Source: an uncultured Megasphaera sp. (GTDB lineage Bacteria > Bacillota > Negativicutes > Veillonellales > Megasphaeraceae). From it: a DNA stretch of 64,000 nt. A model generated the notes under the pieces. It was not told the origin of the DNA and searched no databases. It saw only the letters and a program-made list of their open reading frames with translations. Each line of letters begins with the position of its first letter. The stretch's first letter is position 1. The position numbers and the translations under genes were made by a program. The stretch spans positions 1 through 64,000 of the forward strand of contig UQHB01000012.1 of NCBI GenBank assembly GCA_900540735.1, read 5' to 3'. Of this stretch, positions 54,628-63,410 are shown piece by piece.

Positions 54628-54694
54628 AGGCAGGGGCTGTGCTTTTTAAGCCGCATATCGAAGATCCTAAGGCGTAAAAGCATAGTCCCTGCCT
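54628..54694 (+). terminator. Long hairpin after the YitT gene, loop shared with 19541-19602
   Basis: AGGCAGGG-CT-TGCTTTT and AAAAGCA-AG-CCCTGCCT form a 16-18-bp imperfect stem. The loop TAAGCCGCATATCGAAGATC followed by CTAAGGCGT is nearly the same as the loop at 19557-19586. No strong T tract follows, so its role as a terminator is uncertain. Confidence 0.65.
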
Positions 54695-54718
54695 CTTCCC
54701 CCTACCCCATATTGATAC

Positions 54719-54760
54719 AAAAAAGCACTTCCTCACTAACACATGAGGAAGTGTTTTTTT
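54719..54760. terminator. Bidirectional terminator, end of phoU
   Basis: A perfect 17-bp arm pair, AAAAAAGCACTTCCTCA / TGAGGAAGTG followed by T7, with an eight-base loop. It serves phoU on the minus strand and the YitT gene on the plus strand. Confidence 0.9.
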
Positions 54761-54774
54761 ACGCCTAAAATATC

Positions 54775-55419
54775 TTATTGTAATTTATTTTGGTCGCGGT
54801 AAATAACCCATTCGGCAATGTTATTCGCATGGTCCGCCATCCGTTCAATGTACTTGACGATGAGGACGTACGAAATATAATCTGCTGAATTCTGCGGGTC
54901 TGCTGTGACTTCTTTCGATAATTCTTCTAAGAGATTCTTAAAGGCTACATCGACAATATCATCTTTGTCGCGCATCAACTCTGCTTGAGAGCTATCTTTG
55001 CCTCTGTAGAAATCAAGGACATCACTGACCATAGAAGCCATAACGCCATACATTTCTTTTAATCCCGGCGGCAACGGAATATTATGATGTGCTTTTTCCA
55101 AGCGAATGACGTACTGGCAAATATCAGCACAATGGTCGGCAATGCGTTCCAAATCGGAGAGGATTTTGAGCGTTGCCATCATGCTGCGCCAATCAGATGC
55201 AACCGGGTTTTGGAGCATGCTAATCGTTAAGTCTTTACGGATACATTCTTTGACGAGCGCATCAATATCATCATCGCCGCGATAGACTTCATCAGCTAAG
55301 ACGATGTCCCGTGTTTCAAGAGCTTTCCACGTCTTTTCAATGGCTTTTTCAATGAGCATACCTAAAGAGGCAAGTTGAGTATTTAATTCTCTGACAGATT
55401 TTTCGTATGCTTCTGGCAT
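54775..55419 (-). CDS. phoU: Phosphate transport regulator PhoU
   Basis: A 214-residue all-helical protein of two three-helix bundles that signals Pst activity to PhoR. Metal-binding motifs 'EVYRGDDDIDALVKEC' near 42 and 'DDIVDVAFKN' near 150 are visible. Last gene of the pst operon. Confidence 0.95.
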   Translation of the reverse strand: MPEAYEKSVRELNTQLASLGMLIEKAIEKTWKALETRDIVLADEVYRGDDDIDALVKECIRKDLTISMLQNPVASDWRSMMATLKILSDLERIADHCADICQYVIRLEKAHHNIPLPPGLKEMYGVMASMVSDVLDFYRGKDSSQAELMRDKDDIVDVAFKNLLEELSKEVTADPQNSADYISYVLIVKYIERMADHANNIAEWVIYRDQNKLQ

Positions 55420-55436
55420 GTACGAGTCCCTCCCTA

Positions 55437-56297
55437 TTAACCGAAACGACCGGTAATATATTCTTCCGTCTTTGGATTTTTTGGATTATTAAAGACAGTT
55501 TCCGTCTTGTCGAATTCAATGAGTTCGCCTAAGAGGAAAAAGGCCGTTTTGTCGGAAATACGTTTTGCTTGCTGCATGCTGTGTGTAACGATGACGATCG
55601 TATATTTATCTTTTAATTCAAGAGCTAAGTCTTCGATTTTCTGTGTGGAAATCGGGTCCAATGCCGATGTCGGTTCGTCCATGAGGATAACAGACGGGTC
55701 AGCGGCAAGAGTACGGGCAATGCAGAGACGCTGCTGCTGGCCGCCGGAGAGGCCGAGAGCACTCTTATTCAGGCGGTCTTTCATTTCGTCCCAGCAAGCG
55801 GCCTGACGGAGGCTGCGTTCAACGATTTCTTCGAGTTTCTTTTTATCATTAATGCCTTGGATACGCGGGCCGTACGCAACGTTTTCAAAGACGCTCTTTG
55901 GGAACGGAGTCGGCTGTTGGAAGACCATGCCGACGCGATAGCGCAAAGCCAAGGGGTCAACTTCTTTGAAAATATCTTTTCCTTCAAAGAGAAGTTTCCC
56001 TTCGACGCGGCAGCCTTCGACGAAATCATTCATACGGTTTAAAGTTTTGATGAACGTCGATTTCCCACAACCAGACGGGCCGATGAGGGCTGTAATCTGG
56101 TTTTTCTGGATGTCCATGGAAATGTGTTTTAAAGCCTGATGTGTTTCATCATAGTATAAGTCGAGGTTTTCGACTTCAAAAGTATATTCAGGATTGCCTT
56201 GCGCAGCAGCTGTTTTCGTTTGCACAGCTGCACTGCTTTTTACGTTATCTTTCATAGTCGCGCCAAAGCCAGTCAAGGTAGTCGTTAATTCTGCCAT
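55437..56297 (-). CDS. pstB: Phosphate ABC transporter ATPase PstB
   Basis: A 286-residue ABC ATPase: Walker A 'GPSGCGKST' near 72, signature 'LSGGQQQRLCIARTLA' near 182 and Walker B 'VILMDEPTSALDP'. The first 35 residues are extra compared with most PstB and may not be translated; the domain proper begins at 'FEVENLDLYY' near 40. Confidence 0.96.
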   Translation of the reverse strand: MAELTTTLTGFGATMKDNVKSSAAVQTKTAAAQGNPEYTFEVENLDLYYDETHQALKHISMDIQKNQITALIGPSGCGKSTFIKTLNRMNDFVEGCRVEGKLLFEGKDIFKEVDPLALRYRVGMVFQQPTPFPKSVFENVAYGPRIQGINDKKKLEEIVERSLRQAACWDEMKDRLNKSALGLSGGQQQRLCIARTLAADPSVILMDEPTSALDPISTQKIEDLALELKDKYTIVIVTHSMQQAKRISDKTAFFLLGELIEFDKTETVFNNPKNPKTEEYITGRFG

Positions 56298-57175
56298 TAT
56301 TGATTTCCTCCCATTTTCTTATCAATGCGATAGCTCAAGTAGCGGGCACCTAAGCTGAAGATGAGTACGAGCACCATCAAGATTGCCGATGAAGTACCAG
56401 CCATCTGGAAGGCATCCGGTTGTAATGCTTCTGTACGGAGAGCCCAAATATGGAGGGCTAAGGTTTCGCCCGGACGGAACGGGTTCAACGGACATGTATT
56501 CGACGTAATATCCCAGTTCGTCCAGTCAATATCGGTAGACATACCAGCCGTGAACATGAGGGCAGCAGCTTCACCGAAGCCACGGCCTGCAGCCATAATG
56601 AGGCCCGTCATAATGCGCGGGAAACAAGCCGGTAAGAGAACGTGCCAAATGGTCTGCCACCGCGATGCACCGAGGCCAAGACTACCATTACGATAGCTGT
56701 CCGGCAAGTTGCGGAGTGCATCTTCTGTAACAGAAGTGACAAGAGGCAAAGTTAAAATAGAGACGGCCAAGGAGCCAGCGAACAAGTTCCACTGGGAATT
56801 GGTCATGACGATGAAGGCTAAGTAACCGAACAAGCCGACGACGATAGACGGCAAAGAAGCTAACGTTTCAACAGCCATGCGGACCCACCGTGTAATGCGG
56901 CCTTTCTTTGCGTATTCAGCAAGGAAAATACCAGCAGGAATACCGGTTACAGCACTGGCGATAAGAGCCAAGACGACGAGGTAAATCGTATTAAAGAACA
57001 TATTGCCAAGACCGGAGCTGTTAAAGGCAAGCATTTCCGGTTTCATATGGCCAAAGCCTTCGATGACAACGTAGGCAATGAAGGCAACCAGGAGGACTAC
57101 AGCACAAGCCGTTCCAAAACGGAAGAGGTTGGTCATAATCGAGTCCATTCGTTTTTTCGAGCTAACACTATTCAT
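56297..57175 (-). CDS. pstA: Phosphate ABC transporter permease PstA
   Basis: A 292-residue inner-membrane permease with six hydrophobic segments and the EAA-type loop 'SLGLGASRWQTIWHVLLPA' near 175. Its end overlaps pstB by one base and its start abuts pstC. Confidence 0.95.
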   Translation of the reverse strand: MNSVSSKKRMDSIMTNLFRFGTACAVVLLVAFIAYVVIEGFGHMKPEMLAFNSSGLGNMFFNTIYLVVLALIASAVTGIPAGIFLAEYAKKGRITRWVRMAVETLASLPSIVVGLFGYLAFIVMTNSQWNLFAGSLAVSILTLPLVTSVTEDALRNLPDSYRNGSLGLGASRWQTIWHVLLPACFPRIMTGLIMAAGRGFGEAAALMFTAGMSTDIDWTNWDITSNTCPLNPFRPGETLALHIWALRTEALQPDAFQMAGTSSAILMVLVLIFSLGARYLSYRIDKKMGGNQ

Positions 57176-58096
57176 TTAGGACCGTCCTTTCAATTCCGTA
57201 GCAGCATTGAGCTGGTGGATTGCATAAATGAAGAGGAACGATAAAATAAAGAGCAACAAAGCCATCGTCCAAAGAGCGGCGTTGTATTCGCCGCCTTCCA
57301 TAGCACCACCCATATCGGCTGAAATAGCTGTGGTCAGCGTACTAGCCGGTAAGAAGAGTGATGTTGGGAAGACTTTCATTTGCCCAATAACCATGGCAAC
57401 AGCAAGTGCTTCACCAAGGGCACGGGCTAAGCCTAAAATGATACCCGTAAAGATACCGCCTTTTGCTGCTGGGAGGACGACTTTCGCAATCGTTTCCCAC
57501 CGCGTAGCACCGAGGCCATACGACGCATCACGCCACTGTTTCGGCACAGCCGCCATAGCATCGGCTGCCATAGTCGTAATGGTCGGGAAAATCATGACGG
57601 CCAAGACGATGCCTGCAGCGAGGACAGAAAAGCCAAAAGGCATCGGGAATAATTTCCGTAAGAACGGAATCAAAACAGTCATGCCGACGAAGCCGTAGAC
57701 AACGGACGGAATGCCTGTGAATAATTCGACTGCCGGCTGAATGAGACGGCGTGTTTTCGGGCTGGCAATTTCGGTCATGAAAATGGACGTTGCCATGCTA
57801 AAGGGCAAGGTAATGATCAGGGCCAACGCACAGGTGACAAGAGAACCTGTGATAAACATAGCCGACCCAATCTGGCCGCCCCCTTCAGCTGTATCGCTCG
57901 GGTTCCACGCGCCGGAGAATAAGAATTCTGTCACGCTGTGACCAAATAATGTAAATGTATTTGTACCTTTATACAAGAGAAAGAGCCCAATGAGAAACGG
58001 CACCAGTGCCATACCGATGCCGCATATTGTAATGAGTGTCCGGGCTACTTTCTCACTTCGGTGTGCACGCTGCACTGCCGCACTGAGAGAGTTCAT
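57176..58096 (-). CDS. pstC: Phosphate ABC transporter permease PstC
   Basis: A 306-residue inner-membrane permease with six hydrophobic segments and the EAA-type loop 'SYGLGATRWETIAKVVLPA' near 195. Its neighbours fix the role as the partner of PstA. Confidence 0.95.
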   Translation of the reverse strand: MNSLSAAVQRAHRSEKVARTLITICGIGMALVPFLIGLFLLYKGTNTFTLFGHSVTEFLFSGAWNPSDTAEGGGQIGSAMFITGSLVTCALALIITLPFSMATSIFMTEIASPKTRRLIQPAVELFTGIPSVVYGFVGMTVLIPFLRKLFPMPFGFSVLAAGIVLAVMIFPTITTMAADAMAAVPKQWRDASYGLGATRWETIAKVVLPAAKGGIFTGIILGLARALGEALAVAMVIGQMKVFPTSLFLPASTLTTAISADMGGAMEGGEYNAALWTMALLLFILSFLFIYAIHQLNAATELKGRS

Positions 58097-58128
58097 TACA
58101 GTTCCTCCGTTTAGTTATAGACTACAGA

Positions 58129-59025
58129 TTAGTGTACGTCTTTGGTTTGCATCTTGCTGCCAATGCCGTAGCCAAGTTCTTCGATACGTTTACCGTATTC
58201 GTCGCCTTGGATGTATTCGATGAAGGCTTTAACAGCGTCTTTCGGATTCTTGCTTGTGTAAATGTGTTCATAGCCCCATACCGGATATTTGCCGGAGTAT
58301 GTATTTTCAAGGCTTGGTTCTACACCGTCGATGGAGAGTTTAACGACGCTCTTATCGTTGATTAAGTACGGAAGAGCTACATAGCCAATAGCACCGGGGT
58401 TCTGTGCAACGCTCTGTACGAGGATACCGGAGTTATCTGTTTCAAGGGATTTGTTATCAGCTTCTTCTTGGCCGTTAATAGCGTATTGTTTGAAGAGAGC
58501 ACGTGTACCGGAAGTTTTCGGACGAGTTACGAGAACGATAGGTTCATCTGGGCCGCCGACTTCTTTCCAGTTTTTAACTTTAGCTGTGAAGACGTCTGTT
58601 AACTGTTCTTTTGTAAGGTTTTTAACCGTTGCGCCTACGTCCGGGTTAACGATAGCAGCTACTGTCATAACAGCAACTTTATGGTCTTCGAGTTGTGCAG
58701 CTTTATCTTTGTCAAGTTTCGATTCAGCAGGAACATCGGAGTTGCCCATGTCAACAGAGCCATCAGAAACTTGTTTTAAACCAGTACCGGAACCACCAGC
58801 GTTTAAGCTAATGGAAACGTCTTTATTTTTTTCTTTGAATTTTTCTGCAGCGTCTTTAACGAGCGGTAATAATGCAGAAGAACCAGAACCAGTGATGCTG
58901 CCGCTTACTGCAGCACCTTTATTGTCGCCACTAGAAGCTTTCTGATCTTGGCTGCCACCACAGCCAGCAACACTTGCTACCATCATAACAGCTAATGCAG
59001 CTAATACTAATTTTTTCAATTTCAT
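58129..59025 (-). CDS. pstS: Phosphate-binding lipoprotein PstS
   Basis: A 298-residue periplasmic binding protein with a lipoprotein signal (Cys in 'VASVAGCGG' near residue 22). Phosphate-contact loops are 'ITGSGSSALLPLV' near 44, 'GGSGTGLKQVSDGSVDMGNS' near 77 and 'RPKTSGTRALF' near 165. First gene of pstSCAB-phoU. Confidence 0.95.
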   Translation of the reverse strand: MKLKKLVLAALAVMMVASVAGCGGSQDQKASSGDNKGAAVSGSITGSGSSALLPLVKDAAEKFKEKNKDVSISLNAGGSGTGLKQVSDGSVDMGNSDVPAESKLDKDKAAQLEDHKVAVMTVAAIVNPDVGATVKNLTKEQLTDVFTAKVKNWKEVGGPDEPIVLVTRPKTSGTRALFKQYAINGQEEADNKSLETDNSGILVQSVAQNPGAIGYVALPYLINDKSVVKLSIDGVEPSLENTYSGKYPVWGYEHIYTSKNPKDAVKAFIEYIQGDEYGKRIEELGYGIGSKMQTKDVH

Positions 59026-59094
59026 TATAAATCCTCTCCTTTTGAAAGTAGAACCAGGTTTTGTTCGTTCATGATTCCTGAGTACGCTATTATG

Positions 59095-59143
59095 GTAACA
59101 AGGTCATGTAAGGTTCATATGTAAGAAATGTAAAGATTTGTAA
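59095..59143 (-). promoter_or_regulatory. Candidate PhoB-binding repeats upstream of pstS
   Basis: On the minus strand four TTACA repeats occur (plus-strand TGTAA at 59107, 59120, 59129 and 59139) with spacings of 13, 9 and 10 nt, plus GTTACC at 59095. Tandem TTTACA/TTAACA repeats at about 11-nt steps are typical of Firmicute Pho boxes. The phoPR-like pair lies just upstream. Confidence 0.55.
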
Positions 59144-59240
59144 AAAACATCACGCCTTTTATGCCCCTTTTGCAACGTTTTTTGCAAGAAATAAAAAGGT
59201 CGTGCTATATATACGTTTTAGTTTTACGAGAAGGGCAGAA

Positions 59241-59276
59241 AAAAAGAAGAGACATGTGGCATTGTCTCTTCTTTTT
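59241..59276 (-). terminator. Terminator of phoR
   Basis: AAAAAGAAGAGACA / TGTCTCTTCTTTTT is a perfect 14-bp stem with an eight-base loop. It separates phoBR from pstS, which must then have its own promoter. Confidence 0.88.
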
Positions 59277-59302
59277 CGCAAGGTGCGTGTAACTATAGTA
59301 TG

Positions 59303-61015
59303 TTATTTAGGGAACATAATCACGATTTCCGTGCCTTCTCCTTCTTTACTTTGCAGCTGAATCCGACCATTGTGGTGTTCTACAATATGCTTGACAATGG
59401 ACAAGCCTAAGCCGCTGCCGCCGATTTTTTGAGAACGGCTCGAGTCAGCCCGATAGAATCGTTCAAAGACACGGGGCATTTTATCTTCTGGAATGCCAAT
59501 GCCTGTGTCGCGCACAGAAAATTCCACTTCGTTGCCAACGGACTTCACATAGACGTAGACGTGGCCGCCTGGACGGTTATACTTGACGGCATTGTCAATG
59601 AGGTTCATGGCGACTTCGCGAATCAAGCCCTTATCACCTTCAAAGGCAACGTGTTCCATCGTGCAGTGGACAGTGACCTTCTTTTCAATCAGGACAGGCT
59701 CCATGAATTCGACGATTTCATCGACAATGTCTTTTAAGAAGACTGGTTCCCGGACCGTTTGGCGCTTCCCTTCTTCAATGTGCGTCAAATGCATGATTTC
59801 TTCAATCATACCGAGGAGGCGTTTTGCTTCTTTGCGGATGAGGCCGCTAAAATGCATAACATCTTCCGGCGTTTTCGCCAGGCCCGTCGCAAGGACTTCG
59901 GCAAAGCCGCTAATCGACGTAAGCGGGGTCTTTAATTCATGGGATACGTTGGACGTAAATTCACGGCGCAGCTGTTCTTGCCGTTCCAGTTCCGTAATAT
60001 CGTCAATAATAAAGAGCATGCCGTAAAACTCTTCTTCTTTATATACAGGCTGGGCAGTTAATAAATAAGTTCGCCCGTCGAGAATCATATGTTGTTCTGT
60101 TACTTTATCATGCTGGGATGATTCAATCGTATGCCAAACGTCTTCTGAAAAGAGGGGCCGAATGGTTTTCCCCATCAACTTCGTCTGGTCCGGCCGTTTG
60201 AAAATCCGCAACGCGCAGCCGTTAATCCCCATAATATTATAAGCATCGTCCGTAAGGATGACCCCTTCTTGGAGATTTTCCATCATCAGTTTGACTACGT
60301 TCCGCTGTTGCTCCAGTGTATGAATAGTCTGGTTAATGACGTGGCTTTGGTCGACGATTTTATCGACAAGGGGCTGCAACTCGCTGTCAATGGGCGGCAA
60401 GGTCTTCGGCGTAGGCGCACCGATGTCGCCGATTTTCTTAATCAGTAAAATGGTTTGATGCAGCGGTGCTAAGAGGCTCGCCGTCAAGCGCCGCGACATT
60501 TTAATACAGCCTAAGGCTGCTAAGGCAAAGACTAAGAGCATCATAGGCAAGATGGAAATGAGATGGGCATACATGCTGTCTCGTTCCATACTGACGCGAA
60601 TGACCGAGCCATCGGGCAAGCGCTCTGCTTCGTAGTACTGGGTCTTCGCCAAGGTCTGGGAATTACGCACAGCCGAGCCTTCGCCTGTTTTCAAGGCTTC
60701 TTGCACTTCAGGCCGGTCTAAGTGATTGCCGAGCTGGCGAATGTCCGCCATCGAGTCGTAGCGTACAGTCCCATTGGGGTTAATCCACGTAATACGGATG
60801 TTGCCGTCTTCGGTACGGCTAATTTCTTGCAGTGCTTGTTCTGGTGCGTAGGCATTGCTAATGACCGACGCTTTGACGAGGTTGACCGTCATGTCCATTT
60901 CTTCTGACACTTGCCGCTCCATGGTCCGCAAGAAAAACCAGCCTGCAATGAGATTAGTCACAATCATACACGTAAAGCCCATGAGGAGTAAACTCACATA
61001 GATTTTACGTCTCAT
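59303..61015 (-). CDS. phoR: Phosphate sensor histidine kinase PhoR
   Basis: A 570-residue membrane sensor kinase with membrane helices at about 8-28 and 155-175, an extracytoplasmic sensor between them, a HAMP-like linker, a PAS domain (about 240-340), HisKA with the phospho-His in 'SNVSHELKTPLTSISG' near 355, and a HATPase with 'NLIDNAVKYN', 'DTGIGIPEDKMPRVFERF' and 'GGSGLGLSIVKH'. It overlaps phoB by 4 nt. Confidence 0.93.
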   Translation of the reverse strand: MRRKIYVSLLLMGFTCMIVTNLIAGWFFLRTMERQVSEEMDMTVNLVKASVISNAYAPEQALQEISRTEDGNIRITWINPNGTVRYDSMADIRQLGNHLDRPEVQEALKTGEGSAVRNSQTLAKTQYYEAERLPDGSVIRVSMERDSMYAHLISILPMMLLVFALAALGCIKMSRRLTASLLAPLHQTILLIKKIGDIGAPTPKTLPPIDSELQPLVDKIVDQSHVINQTIHTLEQQRNVVKLMMENLQEGVILTDDAYNIMGINGCALRIFKRPDQTKLMGKTIRPLFSEDVWHTIESSQHDKVTEQHMILDGRTYLLTAQPVYKEEEFYGMLFIIDDITELERQEQLRREFTSNVSHELKTPLTSISGFAEVLATGLAKTPEDVMHFSGLIRKEAKRLLGMIEEIMHLTHIEEGKRQTVREPVFLKDIVDEIVEFMEPVLIEKKVTVHCTMEHVAFEGDKGLIREVAMNLIDNAVKYNRPGGHVYVYVKSVGNEVEFSVRDTGIGIPEDKMPRVFERFYRADSSRSQKIGGSGLGLSIVKHIVEHHNGRIQLQSKEGEGTEIVIMFPK

Positions 61016-61695
61016 ACATTACCACCTACGACGTATCCCACACCGCGGACCGTGCGGATAATGTGGCCCCCTTCACCGAGTTTTTGCCGCAAACTCTTAA
61101 TATGCATGTCAATGGTCCGGCTTTCGCCTTCGTACGTAAAGCCCCAGACGGCTTCCATAATTTGTTCGCGCTTGAGGACAATATCGATATTGACCAATAA
61201 ATACCGCAATAATTCAAATTCTTTGACCGTCAAATGGCATACTTCGCCGTTAACTGTAACGATGTGCTTTTCTGCATTGAGCGTCACTGGGCCGTACGAA
61301 TACATATTCTTGGCAGCACTTTGGGGACGGCTGCGGCGCAAGACCGCACGAATACGAGAAATTAATTCGACAATCCCAAAGGGTTTGCAGACGTAATCAT
61401 CAGCACCGCCATCAAGGCCTTTGACAATATCGTATTCACTGGTCTTGGCTGTGAGCATAATGACCGGTAAATTGCGGTAATGGGAATCTTTGCGGATTTT
61501 TTCCAAGATTTCCGTGCCACTTTCATTAGGCAGCATAATATCTAATAAGACTAAAGCCGGCATTTTTTCTTGCAACCCTTGCCAAAAGGCTTTGCCATCA
61601 GCAAAGGTTTCTACTTCAAAATTTTGACTCCGCAGTGCATAGCCTACGAGTTCGCGAATATTTTCATCATCTTCTACACAATAAATCAATGACAT
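61012..61695 (-). CDS. phoB: Phosphate response regulator PhoB/PhoP
   Basis: A 227-residue OmpR-type regulator: receiver with phospho-Asp in 'VLLDIMLPNESG' near 51 and 'KPFGIVELISRIRAVLRR' near 105, and a C-terminal winged helix ('LTVKEFELLRYLLVN', 'GESRTIDMHIKSLRQKLG'). The ATG at 61695 follows GGGGGTGCC; the longer frame has no ribosome site. It leads the phoBR operon and is likely self-regulated. Confidence 0.94.
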   Translation of the reverse strand: MSLIYCVEDDENIRELVGYALRSQNFEVETFADGKAFWQGLQEKMPALVLLDIMLPNESGTEILEKIRKDSHYRNLPVIMLTAKTSEYDIVKGLDGGADDYVCKPFGIVELISRIRAVLRRSRPQSAAKNMYSYGPVTLNAEKHIVTVNGEVCHLTVKEFELLRYLLVNIDIVLKREQIMEAVWGFTYEGESRTIDMHIKSLRQKLGEGGHIIRTVRGVGYVVGGNV

Positions 61696-61774
61696 CTGTT
61701 GGCACCCCCACGGTATTAAAAGTATTTCATTCTCCATAGTATAGAGAGCCTACGTATTCTCTCCATAGGGAATA

Positions 61775-61791
61775 CGTAAAAACTATGTAAA
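61775..61791 (-). promoter_or_regulatory. Two-copy Pho-box candidate upstream of phoB
   Basis: On the minus strand TTTACA (61786-61791) and TTTACG (61775-61780) are spaced 11 nt apart, the step expected for a PhoB/PhoP dimer. It lies 80-95 nt before the phoB start. Confidence 0.5.
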
Positions 61792-61838
61792 CTTCTTGCC
61801 ATATTTTGCCATAATCGACGAAAAAAAGAATATATGAA

Positions 61839-61876
61839 AAGAGTCGCGACGAAACAGCACGTTTCGTGGCAACTCT
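61839..61876 (-). terminator. Terminator of the OstA/LptD-like gene
   Basis: AAGAGT-GC-ACGAAAC and GTTTCGT-GC-ACTCTT form an interrupted long stem with a short loop; a T4 run follows on the minus strand. Confidence 0.75.
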
Positions 61877-61883
61877 TCCGTAG

Positions 61884-63410
61884 TTAGAAATCTAAGTCTT
61901 TCGCCGTCAGTTTTACTTCCCAACCTTTGTCGACTTGCTTATACGTAAAGGCACCGATAAAAGAATGCATATCCCGAATCCACGTAAAATTGCGGTCCGA
62001 AATGTCATGCGTATCCAAATCTTGGGCGAGCGTAAAGATTACCGTATCGAGCGGCGTTAAGACATAGCCAAAGGAAATACCTCGCTGCCGCGGATTGTCC
62101 GGCGTATCAAAGCGATACGGCGAATAGCCGTCAATATTATGTTTTTTATACCACAGTGTCGTCCACAAGCGGTCATTAATGCCTTGGTTCAAAATAACGC
62201 CCCAGTACGGGTCACGGCGTTGGGCATTGTCCGTCGAATAGAGGTCGCGCCGATAGCCTGCAAAAGCCCGGATGTTCGCGCGGTTCCACAAGGATAAAGG
62301 CGCATGGGACATTTCTAAACGATAGCCTACATGTGTCCCTGTTTCTACACCGTCTTCAGCCCAGCGGCCCCAGTTAGCACTACCGTTGACGTATACGCCA
62401 GTCGAGCCAAAGCGCAACGTCGGCATGGAATATTCCAGTTCAGGCCACTTCGTTGCCCATACGTTATTATCGTTATCCGTACTTTCTTCTTGGCTATAAC
62501 CAAGGTGGAACGTACCGAAAGACGTATTCTTTTCAATTTGCGCTGCTGGCCGTACACCTTCTTTGGACGAAATCGTATAGCGGACGTTGAGCTTTAAGTC
62601 ACCGTAATCATTTAACGTGAAAGAGCCGCGCCCTTTGAGGCCAATGCCGTCATCACTATTGAAGAACGGCCGTGGGAACAACGTAAAGAGAATGGACTTC
62701 GAGCCATCATCATCGAGACGGCCTTCGTAATGGCCGTACGTTAATAAGCAAATATGTTTAAACCAGAGCTTCGTATTTTCAGCCGTAAATTTTTCGCCTG
62801 GATAAATGCGAATATCATCGCCTGTAATATAATAGTCCGGTGTCTTCGCTACAGCGTGCAGTGTCGTAATGAGGGCATGCTTCATGTAGCCTACGCCGTT
62901 GACCATTTCTACATCCGTGCCACGCACGTAGTAGTTCGGCCCTAAGAAGCCATCGACTGTGAGCATGCTCGTCCCTTGGTTATTGCCGTTATACGTAATG
63001 CCTTGAGCCGTTAAGGCATTGTCGCCAGAAATGTAAATCGATGGGCCTGATGCATAATAGACCTGCGTATTCGTATTCCCTTCGACGACATTCGTATGGA
63101 TTTCATCCATGCCCTGCTGAATATCGACATTGCCCCGGCCTTTGACGTAGCCATCACTGCCGCGCACGACCATCGTATCAGCCTGCATGTGGAGGGGCTG
63201 CGTCGGCAAGGTCACGTCGTAAGCCTGGGAAGCCGCCGTCAAGTCCACAGGGAGTACGCCGTCCGCAACGGTTTGTGGGGTCGTGACCGACGTTTTATGA
63301 CTATGAAGTTGTGTATCGTTCATCCCTGCACCATCACTAGTTGCGGCAAAAGCCGTCACCGTGAAGGGCAGGACAGCTGCCACTACAGCAGCTGTAAGTC
63401 TTTTATTCAT
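61884..63410 (-). CDS. OstA/LptD-like outer-membrane protein
   Basis: A 508-residue secreted protein with a signal peptide (residues 1-22, 'AVVAAVLPFTVTAFA'). Residues about 60-190 show OstA/LptA-type repeats ('GRGNVDIQQGMDEIHTNVVE'), and the C-terminal 300 residues have the alternating pattern and Trp/Tyr-rich strands of a beta-barrel, ending in Phe ('LTAKDLDF'). LptD inserts LPS into the outer membrane. This protein is shorter than proteobacterial LptD (about 780) but has the same domain order. Start at 63410 follows AGGTGACATGC. It overlaps the upstream gene by 8 nt. Confidence 0.8.
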   Translation of the reverse strand: MNKRLTAAVVAAVLPFTVTAFAATSDGAGMNDTQLHSHKTSVTTPQTVADGVLPVDLTAASQAYDVTLPTQPLHMQADTMVVRGSDGYVKGRGNVDIQQGMDEIHTNVVEGNTNTQVYYASGPSIYISGDNALTAQGITYNGNNQGTSMLTVDGFLGPNYYVRGTDVEMVNGVGYMKHALITTLHAVAKTPDYYITGDDIRIYPGEKFTAENTKLWFKHICLLTYGHYEGRLDDDGSKSILFTLFPRPFFNSDDGIGLKGRGSFTLNDYGDLKLNVRYTISSKEGVRPAAQIEKNTSFGTFHLGYSQEESTDNDNNVWATKWPELEYSMPTLRFGSTGVYVNGSANWGRWAEDGVETGTHVGYRLEMSHAPLSLWNRANIRAFAGYRRDLYSTDNAQRRDPYWGVILNQGINDRLWTTLWYKKHNIDGYSPYRFDTPDNPRQRGISFGYVLTPLDTVIFTLAQDLDTHDISDRNFTWIRDMHSFIGAFTYKQVDKGWEVKLTAKDLDF

